Assembly (NCBI GenBank): GCA_022447885.1
Contig: JAKUTA010000004.1
Location: 1 to 21,988 of the forward strand
Origin: Candidatus Poseidoniales archaeon
Lineage (GTDB): Archaea > Thermoplasmatota > Poseidoniia > Poseidoniales > Thalassarchaeaceae
DNA: 21,988 nt
Direction: 5' to 3'
Positions 1 through 7,689 of the stretch are shown here, one piece after another (positions within the stretch are counted from its first letter, which is position 1; each line of letters starts with the position of its first letter). The notes below the pieces were generated by a model, which made no database searches, was not told where the DNA came from, and saw only the letters and a program-made list of their open reading frames with translations. A program made the translations under genes and the position numbers.

Positions 1-404
1 TGGAAGAACAGGCAGGTGTCGATCGCCTCCTGCACCGAGCCGCCCGATTCCTTGAGGGTCTTACCTATCTCTCGGGTTTCAAGCGCCACGATGGCATCCT
101 TGTGCTCCATCAGCAGCCTGCCCATGTTGCCGATCACCTGCCCGCGTGTGGGTGCGGGCGTGGCGGCCCAGCCAGGGAAGGCGGCGGCGGCAGCGTCGAG
201 GGCGGTGTGGACGTCTTCCTTCGTGGAATGGGGGAACACGCCGAGGCAGTCGGACAGCCGGGCGGGGTTGGTGGATTCGAAGGTACCACCATCGGAGGCG
301 AGTGTGAGTTGGCCGGCCACGATGTTGTAGCCGCGCACGCACGGCAGGCCGTTCGGATTGTCCCGCTCGAGGAACTCCAGTCCGCTCTTCAGAACATGCG
401 CCAT
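1..404 (-). CDS. Aldehyde dehydrogenase, N-terminal part (cut by window edge)
   Basis: This frame has no stop before the window edge, so only about the first 134 residues are present. The protein should oxidise an aldehyde to the acid with NAD(P)+; the substrate cannot be told from this part. Visible ALDH features are the early segment with ESTNPA, the helix with AAAAAFPGWAATPAPTRGQ, and LETREIGKTLKES followed by VQEAIDTCLFF. The PAPTRG and VQE parts recall the ALDH7 (antiquitin, aminoadipate-semialdehyde dehydrogenase) branch, but other ALDH families are possible. The catalytic Cys and Glu lie outside the window. The ATG at 404-402 is the first start in frame; upstream codons stay open but offer no ATG or GTG. 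It is divergent from cdc48, with about 160 bases between them. Confidence 0.85.
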   Translation of the reverse strand, partial: MAHVLKSGLEFLERDNPNGLPCVRGYNIVAGQLTLASDGGTFESTNPARLSDCLGVFPHSTKEDVHTALDAAAAAFPGWAATPAPTRGQVIGNMGRLLMEHKDAIVALETREIGKTLKESGGSVQEAIDTCLFF

Positions 405-567
405 GGCTTGTCGGACCCGCTCGCGCTCATCAATCCTACGCGAGGTCCCAGGACGGATTTCAGGGGGAATATTCCGTTCAGGTAATAAGGGGTCAGCGGC
501 AGATTTCGGTTTGCATGGTTTTTAGTGAGTCCGTGAAATCGGGGTAATGCAACGGGGGGGTCCTGAC
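405..567. promoter_or_regulatory. Divergent promoter region between ALDH and cdc48
   Basis: This non-coding gap holds AT-richer patches in an otherwise GC-rich setting. On the plus strand TTTTTAG at 519-525 sits about 25 bases before position 547 and about 45 before the ATG at 568, so it could be the TATA box of cdc48. A perfect 10-bp palindrome GGAATATTCC at 466-475 lies about 62 bases upstream of the ALDH start and could be a TATA element or operator. Both are assigned by eye and no BRE was identified. Confidence 0.3.
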
Positions 568-2796
568 ATGGCTGATGACGGCAAGAAGACACTGACGCTG
601 AAGGTGGCGAAGGCGATCCCGAGCGATGTCGGACATGGTCGCGCGCGTGTGCCGTTCGACAACGACCTGAACCTCAAGCCGGGCGACGTCATCGAGATCA
701 AGGGTGACGACAGAACCGCCGCGATCGTGTGGCGTTGTCGGCCCGAGGACGCCAACCTCGGTGTCATCCGCATCGACGGCATCATCCGCAAGAACGCCGG
801 AGCGGGTCTCGGTAACAACGTCGCCATCCGCAAGGTGGAGGCTAAGCCGTGCACACGACTCGTGCTCTCCCCGGTGATGGCGAGCAAGCAGAAGGTGCGG
901 TTCGGCCCCGGTATCGAGGGATTCGCCAGGCGAGGCCTGAACAAGCGGCCGGTGGTGGCGGGTGATCGTATCTTCATTCCCGGAATGACGCTGTTCGCCG
1001 AGGCGCTGCCGTTCGCCATCCAGACGACCACCCCCAAGGGAATCGTGCAGGTGCTGCCTGAGACTGATATCGTCATCAAGGACGAGGCGGTCGACGAAGA
1101 GGAAGGCGGCGCGATCCAATCCATCACCTACGAGGACATCGGTGGCATCGGACCCGAGCTGCAGAAGGTCCGCGAGATGATCGAACTGCCGCTGAAGCAC
1201 CCCATCTTGTTCCGCACCCTTGGAATCGACCCGCCGAAGGGCGTGCTGCTGCACGGGCCACCGGGGACGGGCAAGACGATGATCGCCAAGGCGGTCGCCA
1301 ACGAGACCAACGCCCACTTCACTTCGATCAACGGTCCGGAGATCATCAGCAAGTACTACGGTGAATCCGAGAAGCAACTGCGCGACATCTTCGAAGAGGC
1401 GGCCGAGCATGCGCCGGCGATCATCTTCATCGATGAACTCGACAGCATCGCTCCCAAGCGGGAGGAAGTCACGGGCGAGGTCGAGCGCCGAGTCGTCGCC
1501 CAACTGCTCACGCTGATGGACGGCATGCAGGGACGCGACAACGTCGTCGTCATCGGAGCCACCAACCGGCGAGACGCCATCGACCAGGCGCTGCGCCGAC
1601 CGGGACGCTTCGACCGGGAGATCGAGATCGGCGTCCCGGACAAGGAGGGTCGACGGGAGATCATCGGCATCCACACGCGCGGCATGCCGATCACCGACGA
1701 CTTCGACATGGATTGGGCGCTCGAGAACAGTTACGGGTTCGTCGGCGCCGACATCTCCGCCTTGGTGCGCGAGAGCGCCATGAAGGCGCTCAGGCGCTAC
1801 CTGCCGGAGATCGACCTCGAGGCCGAAGAGGTCTCTCCCGAGGTGCTGGAGAAGATGGAGGTCACCATGGACGACTTCAGGACGGCCATGCGCGAGATAG
1901 AACCCTCGGCGCTGCGCGAGATATACGTTGAGGTGCCTGAGAAGGGCTGGGAGGACGTCGGTGGCTTGGAAGAGGTCAAGGAGCGGCTCAAGGAGAGCAT
2001 CGAGTGGCCCCTGACCAAGCCGGAGTTGTTCGAGCACTTCGGCATCACCGCGCCCAGGGGAATCCTGCTGTTCGGTGCCCCCGGAACCGGCAAGACGCTG
2101 ATCGCCAAGGCGATCGCCCACGAGGCGAAGGCGAACTTCATCACCGTCAAGGGTCCGGAACTCATCTCCAAGTGGGTCGGCGAGTCGGAGAAGGCGATCC
2201 GCGAGGTGTTCAAGAAGGCGAAGCAGGCGAGTCCGAGCATCATCTTCCTCGATGAGTTCGAGAGCATCGCCGGTCACCGCCACGCTCACCCTGACGGGGG
2301 AGGTGGCGAGGTGACCAACCGCATGGTCGACCAACTGCTCACCAGCCTCGACGGCGTTGAGGGACTGGAGAACGTCATCGTCATCGCAGCCACCAACAGG
2401 CCGGAGATGATCGATCGGGCACTGCTTCGCTCAGGCCGCTTCGAGCGTGTGCTGCACATTCCGCCACCCGACGAGAAGAGCCGCAGGGAGATCCTCGCGA
2501 TCCACACCCGCGGCATGCCGCTCGGGAAGTTCAAGGTCAAGGACTTCGCCAAGCGCATGGACGGTTTCACCGGCGCGGACATCGAGGCTGTCTGCCGCGA
2601 GGCGGCGCTGACCGCCATGCGCGCCAACAAGAAGACGGTCACCAAGGCGTTCTTCGCCGAGGCAGTCGGCCGGATCAGGCCGAGCGTCACCCCGGACATG
2701 CTCGAGTACTACTCCAAGATGGAGGCCGAGCTGACCAGCGGTCTCGGCAGCGTCAAGCGTCAGAGGGATTCTCTCTCTGGGATCGAGTCGGTCTGA
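568..2796 (+). CDS. cdc48: CDC48/VCP (VAT-type) double AAA+ ATPase
   Basis: A hexameric ATP-driven unfoldase and segregase of the cytosol, homologous to Thermoplasma VAT and eukaryotic p97. With the ATG at 568 it has 742 residues, normal for the family. The order is an N-terminal double-psi barrel and CDC48_2 module (about 5-170), D1 (about 190-450) and D2 (about 460-715). D1 has Walker A GPPGTGKT (230-237), Walker B IIFIDELD (285-292), sensor GATN and RPGRFDR arginine fingers. D2 has Walker A GAPGTGKT (503-510), Walker B IIFLDEFE (558-565), sensor AATN and SGRFER. Pore loops are KYYGES and KWVGES. An in-frame ATG at 547 would add seven residues; 568 was chosen because it begins the conserved fold and has a G-run just upstream. 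The C-terminus ends IESV and lacks the HbYX proteasome-docking tail seen in VAT. Confidence 0.98.
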   Translation: MADDGKKTLTLKVAKAIPSDVGHGRARVPFDNDLNLKPGDVIEIKGDDRTAAIVWRCRPEDANLGVIRIDGIIRKNAGAGLGNNVAIRKVEAKPCTRLVLSPVMASKQKVRFGPGIEGFARRGLNKRPVVAGDRIFIPGMTLFAEALPFAIQTTTPKGIVQVLPETDIVIKDEAVDEEEGGAIQSITYEDIGGIGPELQKVREMIELPLKHPILFRTLGIDPPKGVLLHGPPGTGKTMIAKAVANETNAHFTSINGPEIISKYYGESEKQLRDIFEEAAEHAPAIIFIDELDSIAPKREEVTGEVERRVVAQLLTLMDGMQGRDNVVVIGATNRRDAIDQALRRPGRFDREIEIGVPDKEGRREIIGIHTRGMPITDDFDMDWALENSYGFVGADISALVRESAMKALRRYLPEIDLEAEEVSPEVLEKMEVTMDDFRTAMREIEPSALREIYVEVPEKGWEDVGGLEEVKERLKESIEWPLTKPELFEHFGITAPRGILLFGAPGTGKTLIAKAIAHEAKANFITVKGPELISKWVGESEKAIREVFKKAKQASPSIIFLDEFESIAGHRHAHPDGGGGEVTNRMVDQLLTSLDGVEGLENVIVIAATNRPEMIDRALLRSGRFERVLHIPPPDEKSRREILAIHTRGMPLGKFKVKDFAKRMDGFTGADIEAVCREAALTAMRANKKTVTKAFFAEAVGRIRPSVTPDMLEYYSKMEAELTSGLGSVKRQRDSLSGIESV

Positions 2797-2816
2797 CGGC
2801 GTCCGCCACGACGCTG
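2797..2816 (+). terminator. Stem-loop directly after the cdc48 stop
   Basis: Arms 2797-2803 and 2810-2816 pair over seven positions (core GCGTC with GACGC, plus one G-U and one outer C-G pair) around a six-base loop. It begins on the base after the TGA. No T-run follows, so it is not a classic intrinsic terminator. It could mark an RNA 3' end, a processing site or a structure between cdc48 and the PRC-barrel gene. Confidence 0.3.
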
Positions 2817-2850
2817 GGTTCATGGGCTTCAGCGCACAGAGGGTGCTCCG

Positions 2851-3093
2851 ATGGCAGCCACGTTCGGCAGAGAGCTGGTCGGGATGGCCGTACTCGACGC
2901 TCGCGGTGACCGACTGGGGGACGTGGCGGATCTGGTGATCGAGTTGCTCTCGGGCGATGTGCTCACCTTGCTGGTCGACCTTGAGAGTGACCTTGACCCG
3001 GACAAGTTGCCCTGGCCGTTCGAAGGCGGGTTGCTGCTGCTGCCGGTCGATGAGGTCGAGCGGGTCGCCGCCCAGGTGATACTCAAACGGTGA
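2851..3093 (+). CDS. Single-domain PRC-barrel protein
   Basis: An 80-residue protein that is essentially one PRC-barrel. It has the strand pattern GRELVGMAVLDARGDRLGDVADLVIELLSGDVLTL, shown here only to identify the turn Gly-Asp-Arg-Leu-Gly-Asp, and ends LLPVDEVERVAAQVILKR. PRC-barrels are small protein- or RNA-binding beta domains (RimM, photosynthetic reaction centre H subunit); in haloarchaea short PRC-barrel proteins (CdpB1/2) take part in division with SepF. The ATG at 2851 follows an AGAGGGTG ribosome site. It lies 54 bases after cdc48 on the same strand, so co-transcription is likely. There is no signal peptide or membrane segment. The fold is fairly clear; a cell-division role is only a suggestion from relatives. 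Confidence 0.85.
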   Translation: MAATFGRELVGMAVLDARGDRLGDVADLVIELLSGDVLTLLVDLESDLDPDKLPWPFEGGLLLLPVDEVERVAAQVILKR

Positions 3094-3094
3094 C

Positions 3095-3118
3095 CCGCGT
3101 AGTCGTTGGACTACACGG
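3095..3118 (+). terminator. Stem-loop just after the PRC-barrel stop
   Basis: Arms GTAGTC (3099-3104) and GACTAC (3109-3114) pair perfectly around the tetraloop GTTG. After one C-A mismatch, three more pairs (3095-3097 with 3116-3118) extend the stem. It starts one base after the TGA at 3091-3093 and has no T-run. It may end or protect the cdc48-PRC transcript. Confidence 0.35.
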
Positions 3119-3196
3119 ATTCGAGGCTGGTTGGCATGAGTCATGTACCGTTCAGTGCCGCACAACCGTCTTAAGTCAGGCGTAGTCGTCTGCGCG

Positions 3197-3213
3197 CTGG
3201 ACCTATGGTCCAG
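3197..3213. promoter_or_regulatory. Perfect 7-bp inverted repeat at the DUF4350 gene start
   Basis: The arms are CTGGACC (3197-3203) and GGTCCAG (3207-3213) with only TAT between them. The first candidate ATG (3205-3207) lies in its centre. Just after it, AGGTGA at 3212-3217 is an apt ribosome site five bases before an in-frame GTG at 3223. The repeat could be a repressor operator in the promoter or leader, or an RNA hairpin controlling ribosome access. A weak TATA-like CTTAAG lies at 3170-3175. The function is inferred. Confidence 0.4.
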
Positions 3214-3222
3214 GTGAATACT

Positions 3223-4863
3223 GTGCGACTCAACCGGGCAGGAGTCGAAGCATATCTCCGGTCCCGCCGCTTCAAGCGCGGAGCCACGATGGCCGCCTTC
3301 TACAGTGTGCTCTTCCTGCTGGTCGCCACCCTCCTCGCCACCTACGTCAACCCCGCTCAGGTGCAGCTCTCGGCCTATGACGACGACTGGGATGACCTGT
3401 CCGCCTTCCGAGATGACCTGCGCTCGATGGGGATTGAGACGCGTAGCCTGGTCAGCAGCCCTCTGCTGCTCAACGAGATCGAGAATCCTGAGAACACCGT
3501 GTTCATCATCGCAGGGGTCGAGAAGGATACCATCAGCCTGCCTCGCTTCACCGGAGATGCGAACATCATCCAGTTCACCGAATCGGACGGCTACACCTCT
3601 TCGGAGGTGGAGGCGGTCGCCGCCTTCGTCGCCAAGGGCGGGACGATCATCGTGATGGACGACTTCGGCTATTCGGGCGGAGTCGCCAATGCGTTCGGCA
3701 TCGAGTACAGCGGACACAAGCTCTACGACGCCGGCGCGTGGTCGGAAACGCTGGACTACAACTACATCTGGATCAACATGACTGACGGCTACATGTACGA
3801 CCCAGTGCACAATCGGACGCAATGGCCGTTGCATCCGTGCGGTTCTGACATGGACCAGGATGGCTACATCGACCGGCTGGACCCCGACCCCGCCAACCCG
3901 GCGATTCCCGGGCTGATGGCAATCACACCCGAGGATGCTGGCCTGTGCGCCCACCGCATCACAGGTGACCCGAACAACCCCTACGACCTCTCGCCGAGCT
4001 TCAACCTCCTGCTCAACTCCCCGTCCGCGTTCGACCCCGATGCCGCCGAGGATTACGAGAAGAATCGCTACGGTCTCGGGATGTCCTCCACAGATTCCTA
4101 TCTCGACATCAATGACGACGGAGATCTGACCGTCGGACCTGCTGGCAGCGGGTTCGAGGGCGATATGCAGGGTCCGTTCGCGGTCTACATCAAGTACTGC
4201 TTGTCGTCGCAGTGCGACGATTCGCGCACCGGCAGGGCGCACTTCGTGGCCGACGGCAGCCTGCTGATGAACTCAGTCTACGATTACGAACAGAAGTACG
4301 GTGACCAGCAGACCGATATTCCCCCAAATGACAATCGGATGTGGGTGCTCGACGCCATCGCCGAGGCGCTGCTCACCGAAAATGGCTCGCTGATGCCCGG
4401 GGAGAACGCGCAGGTCATCTTCGATGAGAGCCGGCACCAGCAGTCGTCGATGGCGGGCGAGGCGTACAACCTGCTCTACTACGTGCTCGTCTACTTCACC
4501 AGCGACTGGATGGCCATGCTCATCCTGTTCCTGTCGCTGTTCGTCGTCTTCGAGGCGGTGATCATCCGCAAGACCGACCCTGAACCGTGGCGCCACGTGT
4601 TCAGCATCATCTACTACGGATTCGGTGACGCTCGCAGATATGGATATTACAGCCGGGCGAACAAGATCAAGCAGGTGCTGCTCTCGAGGGTGCGCAACCT
4701 GAACACCCTCACGCGGGAGGAGTTCGATGCCCTGCCGGCGCGTGAACTGCAGGGGATGATCGACGATCCTGTGTTGGTGAAATTCGTCTTCGAGGACCGC
4801 AACTATTCGCTGGAGCAGCTGGTGGCTGTGGTCAAACGCATCAAGATGTGGGGCAGGAAATAA
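3223..4863 (+). CDS. DUF4350-type membrane protein with acidic DxDxDG loops
   Basis: A 546-residue protein (GTG start) or 552 residues from the ATG at 3205. The GTG is preferred because AGGTGA stands five bases before it, while ATG 3205 lacks a ribosome site. By the ATG numbering, a membrane helix at about 30-48 leads into an outside region of about 380 residues, a second helix lies at about 436-454, and a cytosolic tail of about 95 residues follows. The segment from 55 to 170, with GVEKDT, FVAKGGTIIVMDDFG and AFGIEYSG, matches DUF4350, as does VIFDESRH near 405. Two acidic loops, DMDQDG (215-220) and DINDDGD (301-307), look like calcium-binding EF-hand or thrombospondin-3 loops. DUF4350 proteins are usually encoded next to MoxR and DUF58 genes; DUF58 follows here after 14 bases. 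The biochemical role is unknown. Confidence 0.85.
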   Translation: MRLNRAGVEAYLRSRRFKRGATMAAFYSVLFLLVATLLATYVNPAQVQLSAYDDDWDDLSAFRDDLRSMGIETRSLVSSPLLLNEIENPENTVFIIAGVEKDTISLPRFTGDANIIQFTESDGYTSSEVEAVAAFVAKGGTIIVMDDFGYSGGVANAFGIEYSGHKLYDAGAWSETLDYNYIWINMTDGYMYDPVHNRTQWPLHPCGSDMDQDGYIDRLDPDPANPAIPGLMAITPEDAGLCAHRITGDPNNPYDLSPSFNLLLNSPSAFDPDAAEDYEKNRYGLGMSSTDSYLDINDDGDLTVGPAGSGFEGDMQGPFAVYIKYCLSSQCDDSRTGRAHFVADGSLLMNSVYDYEQKYGDQQTDIPPNDNRMWVLDAIAEALLTENGSLMPGENAQVIFDESRHQQSSMAGEAYNLLYYVLVYFTSDWMAMLILFLSLFVVFEAVIIRKTDPEPWRHVFSIIYYGFGDARRYGYYSRANKIKQVLLSRVRNLNTLTREEFDALPARELQGMIDDPVLVKFVFEDRNYSLEQLVAVVKRIKMWGRK

Positions 4864-4877
4864 CGGGGTGAGCAGGC

Positions 4878-6131
4878 ATGTGGACGCGCAAGGCAGCACT
4901 GATGATGACCTCGGGAATCTCGCTCGTGCTCGTCGGCATGATGATGTCCAACTTCCAGTTGATGGTCATCGGCATCGCCTTCATCTCTTTCCTGGCGATC
5001 AACAGCTGGGTCACCGGCCACGGCGAGCTCGACATCGTGCGCACGCTGTCCGCGGACAACCTGTACAAGGGCGATGACCTCTACGTCGAACTGGCGATCA
5101 CGAACAGTGCCCGTCGGCGGACGCAGTTGCTCGAGGTGTTCGACAACGTCCCGCATGAGATGAAGCTCCGCTCGGGACTGAACTACATGCGCATCAACCT
5201 CGGGCCAGGCCAGACGACGCGGATCCGCTACGTGCTGCGCTGTCCGCTGCGGGGACACTTCTCGCTCGGGCCGATATCGCTGCGCTATCGCAACACCTTC
5301 AACCTCTATTCCACCGAGATGTTCGTCGACCACCGTTCGGACCTGATCGTCTTCCCTCAGGTCAGGGATGTCGAGGAGGCGATGGTCCGCAGCCGCACTC
5401 CCAAGATGTACACCGGCGCCATGACCCTGCGCACACCCGGGCCGGGCACGGAGTTCTACTCGCTGCGCGTTTACGTCCCAGGTGACCCGTTCAAGAACAT
5501 CAACTGGAAGGCGTACGCCCGTACCGGAGAACTGATGGTCAACGAGAAGTGCCGCGACGCGGTCACCGACGTGTTCATCCTGCTGGACAGCAGGGATGTG
5601 TCGCGTATCGGCACCGTGCTCAAGAATCCGCTTGAGATGGGTACCGTAGCCGCTGCTTCTCTGGCCTCCTACTTCATCCAGAGGCGAGACTCGGTGGCGC
5701 TCGCAGTCTACGATGACAGGCTGTCATTCCTGCCAGCCGACGGTGGTGACAAACAGTACTTCAAGATCCTCAGTTCGTTGGCCGGCGTCGCACCCAAGGG
5801 CAACATGCCGTTGCAGGCTGTGACCAACGCGCTGAGTCCGCGCTTCAGCCGCGGCAGCCCGGTTTTCATCATCAGTTCGCTCGAGGGTGACGGCACGGTT
5901 CCGCACGCAGTACGGGACCTCGCCGGGCGCAATCACGAGGTGATCGTGCTATCGCCTTCGAGTACCGACTACGAGCGACTCGTCAGCCGAGTCCCGAGGA
6001 TGTCCTACGAGGTGATGAAGCTCGAGCGGCAGAATCGGCTGACCGCGTTGGCGGGATTCGGGGCCAGGGTGATCGACTGGATGCCGGATGTCGAACTGTC
6101 CCAAGCGTTACTACAGGTGAAACTGTCCTGA
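4878..6131 (+). CDS. DUF58 domain membrane protein
   Basis: A 417-residue protein. Two N-terminal membrane helices (about 8-23 and 26-44) are followed by a beta-rich cytosolic or surface part and the DUF58 core. The signature is the stretch from YVPGDPFKNINWKAYAR (199-215) to GELMVNE, followed by a VWA-like fold starting FILLDSRD (233-240), whose DxS resembles a partial MIDAS site. DUF58 proteins are partners of MoxR AAA+ ATPases and are thought to act in assembly or maturation of envelope complexes; the exact role is not known. The start ATG at 4878 has GGGGTGA seven bases ahead. It lies 14 bases after the DUF4350 gene and 12 before the next gene, so one operon is very likely. Confidence 0.92.
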   Translation: MWTRKAALMMTSGISLVLVGMMMSNFQLMVIGIAFISFLAINSWVTGHGELDIVRTLSADNLYKGDDLYVELAITNSARRRTQLLEVFDNVPHEMKLRSGLNYMRINLGPGQTTRIRYVLRCPLRGHFSLGPISLRYRNTFNLYSTEMFVDHRSDLIVFPQVRDVEEAMVRSRTPKMYTGAMTLRTPGPGTEFYSLRVYVPGDPFKNINWKAYARTGELMVNEKCRDAVTDVFILLDSRDVSRIGTVLKNPLEMGTVAAASLASYFIQRRDSVALAVYDDRLSFLPADGGDKQYFKILSSLAGVAPKGNMPLQAVTNALSPRFSRGSPVFIISSLEGDGTVPHAVRDLAGRNHEVIVLSPSSTDYERLVSRVPRMSYEVMKLERQNRLTALAGFGARVIDWMPDVELSQALLQVKLS

Positions 6132-6143
6132 GGAGATGAACTG

Positions 6144-7397
6144 ATGGCGGAGGATGTGGCACCCCAGGAGGACCTCACCGACGAGGGCGGCGTGCGCACG
6201 CTGCACCTGAAGGTGCTGCGCAAACAGTGGCAGGTGGTCGCCGTCCAGGTGATCGCCACGCTCGCACTGCTCTGGCTCTACCTGCAGATGGGGGATACGT
6301 TCGGCTCCTGCTCACCTCAGCACGTCGACGATTCCGGCAACTCGCTCTGGTGCCCCGCGCTGGACCACACACTCACGCTGCAGGGCTTCGAGAACATGAT
6401 GGCCACTGAATCGGGTGATCCTGACTGGAAACTGCCGCTGCCCGACTTCCTCACCGGTGTCGGCAACGAGGGACCCGGGCGCTACTACGTCCCGCTGCTG
6501 CTGTGTGGGCTGGTCGCCGGCGGATGGGTGTTCCTCAACTTCCAGACCCCGCAGCGCCGCCGTCAGGTCTACCTCGGTGTGCTCGTGGGACTGATCCTCT
6601 TCCTCGCCGGCCGCCTGCTGCTCGGATGGTTCTGGGGGATGCTCTACCACTGGGACCTCTACTGGCCGTTCTCCCTTGATCCCGCTCGCAACCATGCGGT
6701 GACGCTCGTGTATCCGTTGACGGTCTATTCCCAGGTGTTCCTGCTCGCCATCTACTTCATCCCGGTGTGGACGGGTCTGATGGGCATCTGGGGTCTATCG
6801 CGTCGGATGATCGGCTGGTCATTAGGCACCGTGCTCGTCTATCTCGGTCTCTACGCGCTGCTGTCATTCGAGAGCGTCATGGCCTACTTCGACATCGGGC
6901 TGGCTCCGCTCGCATCGCAGGTCGGGAGCGCCACCGCGCTCGGCGGTCTCGTTTCCCCGGACATCTGGCCGCTGCTGTTGATGGCGTTGTTGATGCTCAT
7001 CTATTCGGAATCCGGATTCGCCGTCATCCGCCATCTCGAGTACGCCTTCCGGCTGCCTGAATCGTGCAAGAAGGACCCAGAGTACGTCAACCAGTTCGAC
7101 AACATGCTCAACGGCCACCTGGTGCACACGGTCGGCATCTTCTTCACCGTCGCTCTGTGCACGATGCTGGCGCTGAAGTTCGACGACCTGCTGCTCGACC
7201 TCGTGGGTCTGTTAGGGGCGTCACAATGGAGCGGGCAGGTGCAGGAGTCGCTCGAACTGCGCCTGACCTATGGGAAGGTCATCTCCGGGATGCTGTTCCT
7301 CATATTCGTCGCCGGGCTGCGCTTTGTCGTGCCATGGCAGCGAATCACCGGGTTCTTCGAGACATACATCCCGAAACTCGCCCTGGGTCGCGATTGA
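6144..7397 (+). CDS. Uncharacterised eight-helix membrane protein
   Basis: A 417-residue integral membrane protein of a family I do not recognise. The likely helices are at about 31-49, 114-132, 142-163, 186-214, 224-242, 272-288, 326-345 and 378-396. Between helices 1 and 2 is a loop of about 65 residues with two cysteines (C56 and C70) that could form a disulfide if outside. A soluble loop at about 290-325 (RHLEYAFRLPESCKKDPEYV) is probably cytosolic. GGAGATGA upstream of ATG 6144 is a good ribosome site. It is the last gene of the DUF4350-DUF58 run and probably a membrane partner of those proteins. No catalytic motif was seen. Confidence 0.85.
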   Translation: MAEDVAPQEDLTDEGGVRTLHLKVLRKQWQVVAVQVIATLALLWLYLQMGDTFGSCSPQHVDDSGNSLWCPALDHTLTLQGFENMMATESGDPDWKLPLPDFLTGVGNEGPGRYYVPLLLCGLVAGGWVFLNFQTPQRRRQVYLGVLVGLILFLAGRLLLGWFWGMLYHWDLYWPFSLDPARNHAVTLVYPLTVYSQVFLLAIYFIPVWTGLMGIWGLSRRMIGWSLGTVLVYLGLYALLSFESVMAYFDIGLAPLASQVGSATALGGLVSPDIWPLLLMALLMLIYSESGFAVIRHLEYAFRLPESCKKDPEYVNQFDNMLNGHLVHTVGIFFTVALCTMLALKFDDLLLDLVGLLGASQWSGQVQESLELRLTYGKVISGMLFLIFVAGLRFVVPWQRITGFFETYIPKLALGRD

Positions 7398-7409
7398 GGC
7401 TCTCCTCAA
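7394..7409. terminator. Stem-loop covering two convergent stop codons
   Basis: Arms TTGAGG (7394-7399) and CCTCAA (7404-7409) pair perfectly around CTCT. The plus gene's TGA (7395-7397) is in one arm and the minus gene's stop (7408-7406) in the other. Being symmetric, it can form in both transcripts. No clear T-run follows on either side, so its role as a bidirectional terminator is likely but unproven. Confidence 0.4.
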
Positions 7410-7678
7410 GCCTTCAGTCTGTTCCAGGTCCTGTGCAGGATGATCTGCAGCAGCCGGGCCACAACGATCGCCGTGATTGGCAGGCCGCAGTAGACCAGCG
7501 GGAGTTGGATGGCGCGGTTCAGACCTTCCAGTTGGACGAGCGCGTCCGGTATCAGCAGAATGGCGAGGACCAGCAAACCGATGGTGAACAGCCGCTCCAG
7601 CCAGATGGGATAGCGCGGAGTGGGCGATGTGTCCACTCCGGGGAGCGGACTTTCTCCGCCGGCGACATCGTCGGTCAT
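7406..7678 (-). CDS. Small two-helix membrane protein
   Basis: A 90-residue protein with an acidic, proline-rich start of about 25 residues, membrane helices at about 29-48 and 58-81, and a short basic tail (HRTWNRLKA). It has no recognised domain. It begins 11 bases after the stop of the large coiled-coil gene on the same strand, so the two are almost certainly co-transcribed. It may anchor or receive the coiled-coil protein at the membrane; that is inference from position only. Confidence 0.75.
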   Translation of the reverse strand: MTDDVAGGESPLPGVDTSPTPRYPIWLERLFTIGLLVLAILLIPDALVQLEGLNRAIQLPLVYCGLPITAIVVARLLQIILHRTWNRLKA

Positions 7679-7689
7679 GTGTATGCCCC

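Noticed and set aside
493..2334. Long open frame antisense to cdc48
   Set aside because: It mirrors a fully conserved AAA+ gene in GC-rich DNA. The translation is rich in Arg, Leu and Asp with no family features.
2431..4242. Long antisense frame across the cdc48 end, PRC-barrel and DUF4350 genes
   Set aside because: It crosses three convincing plus-strand genes and their gaps and has low-quality composition, so it is a GC-driven shadow.
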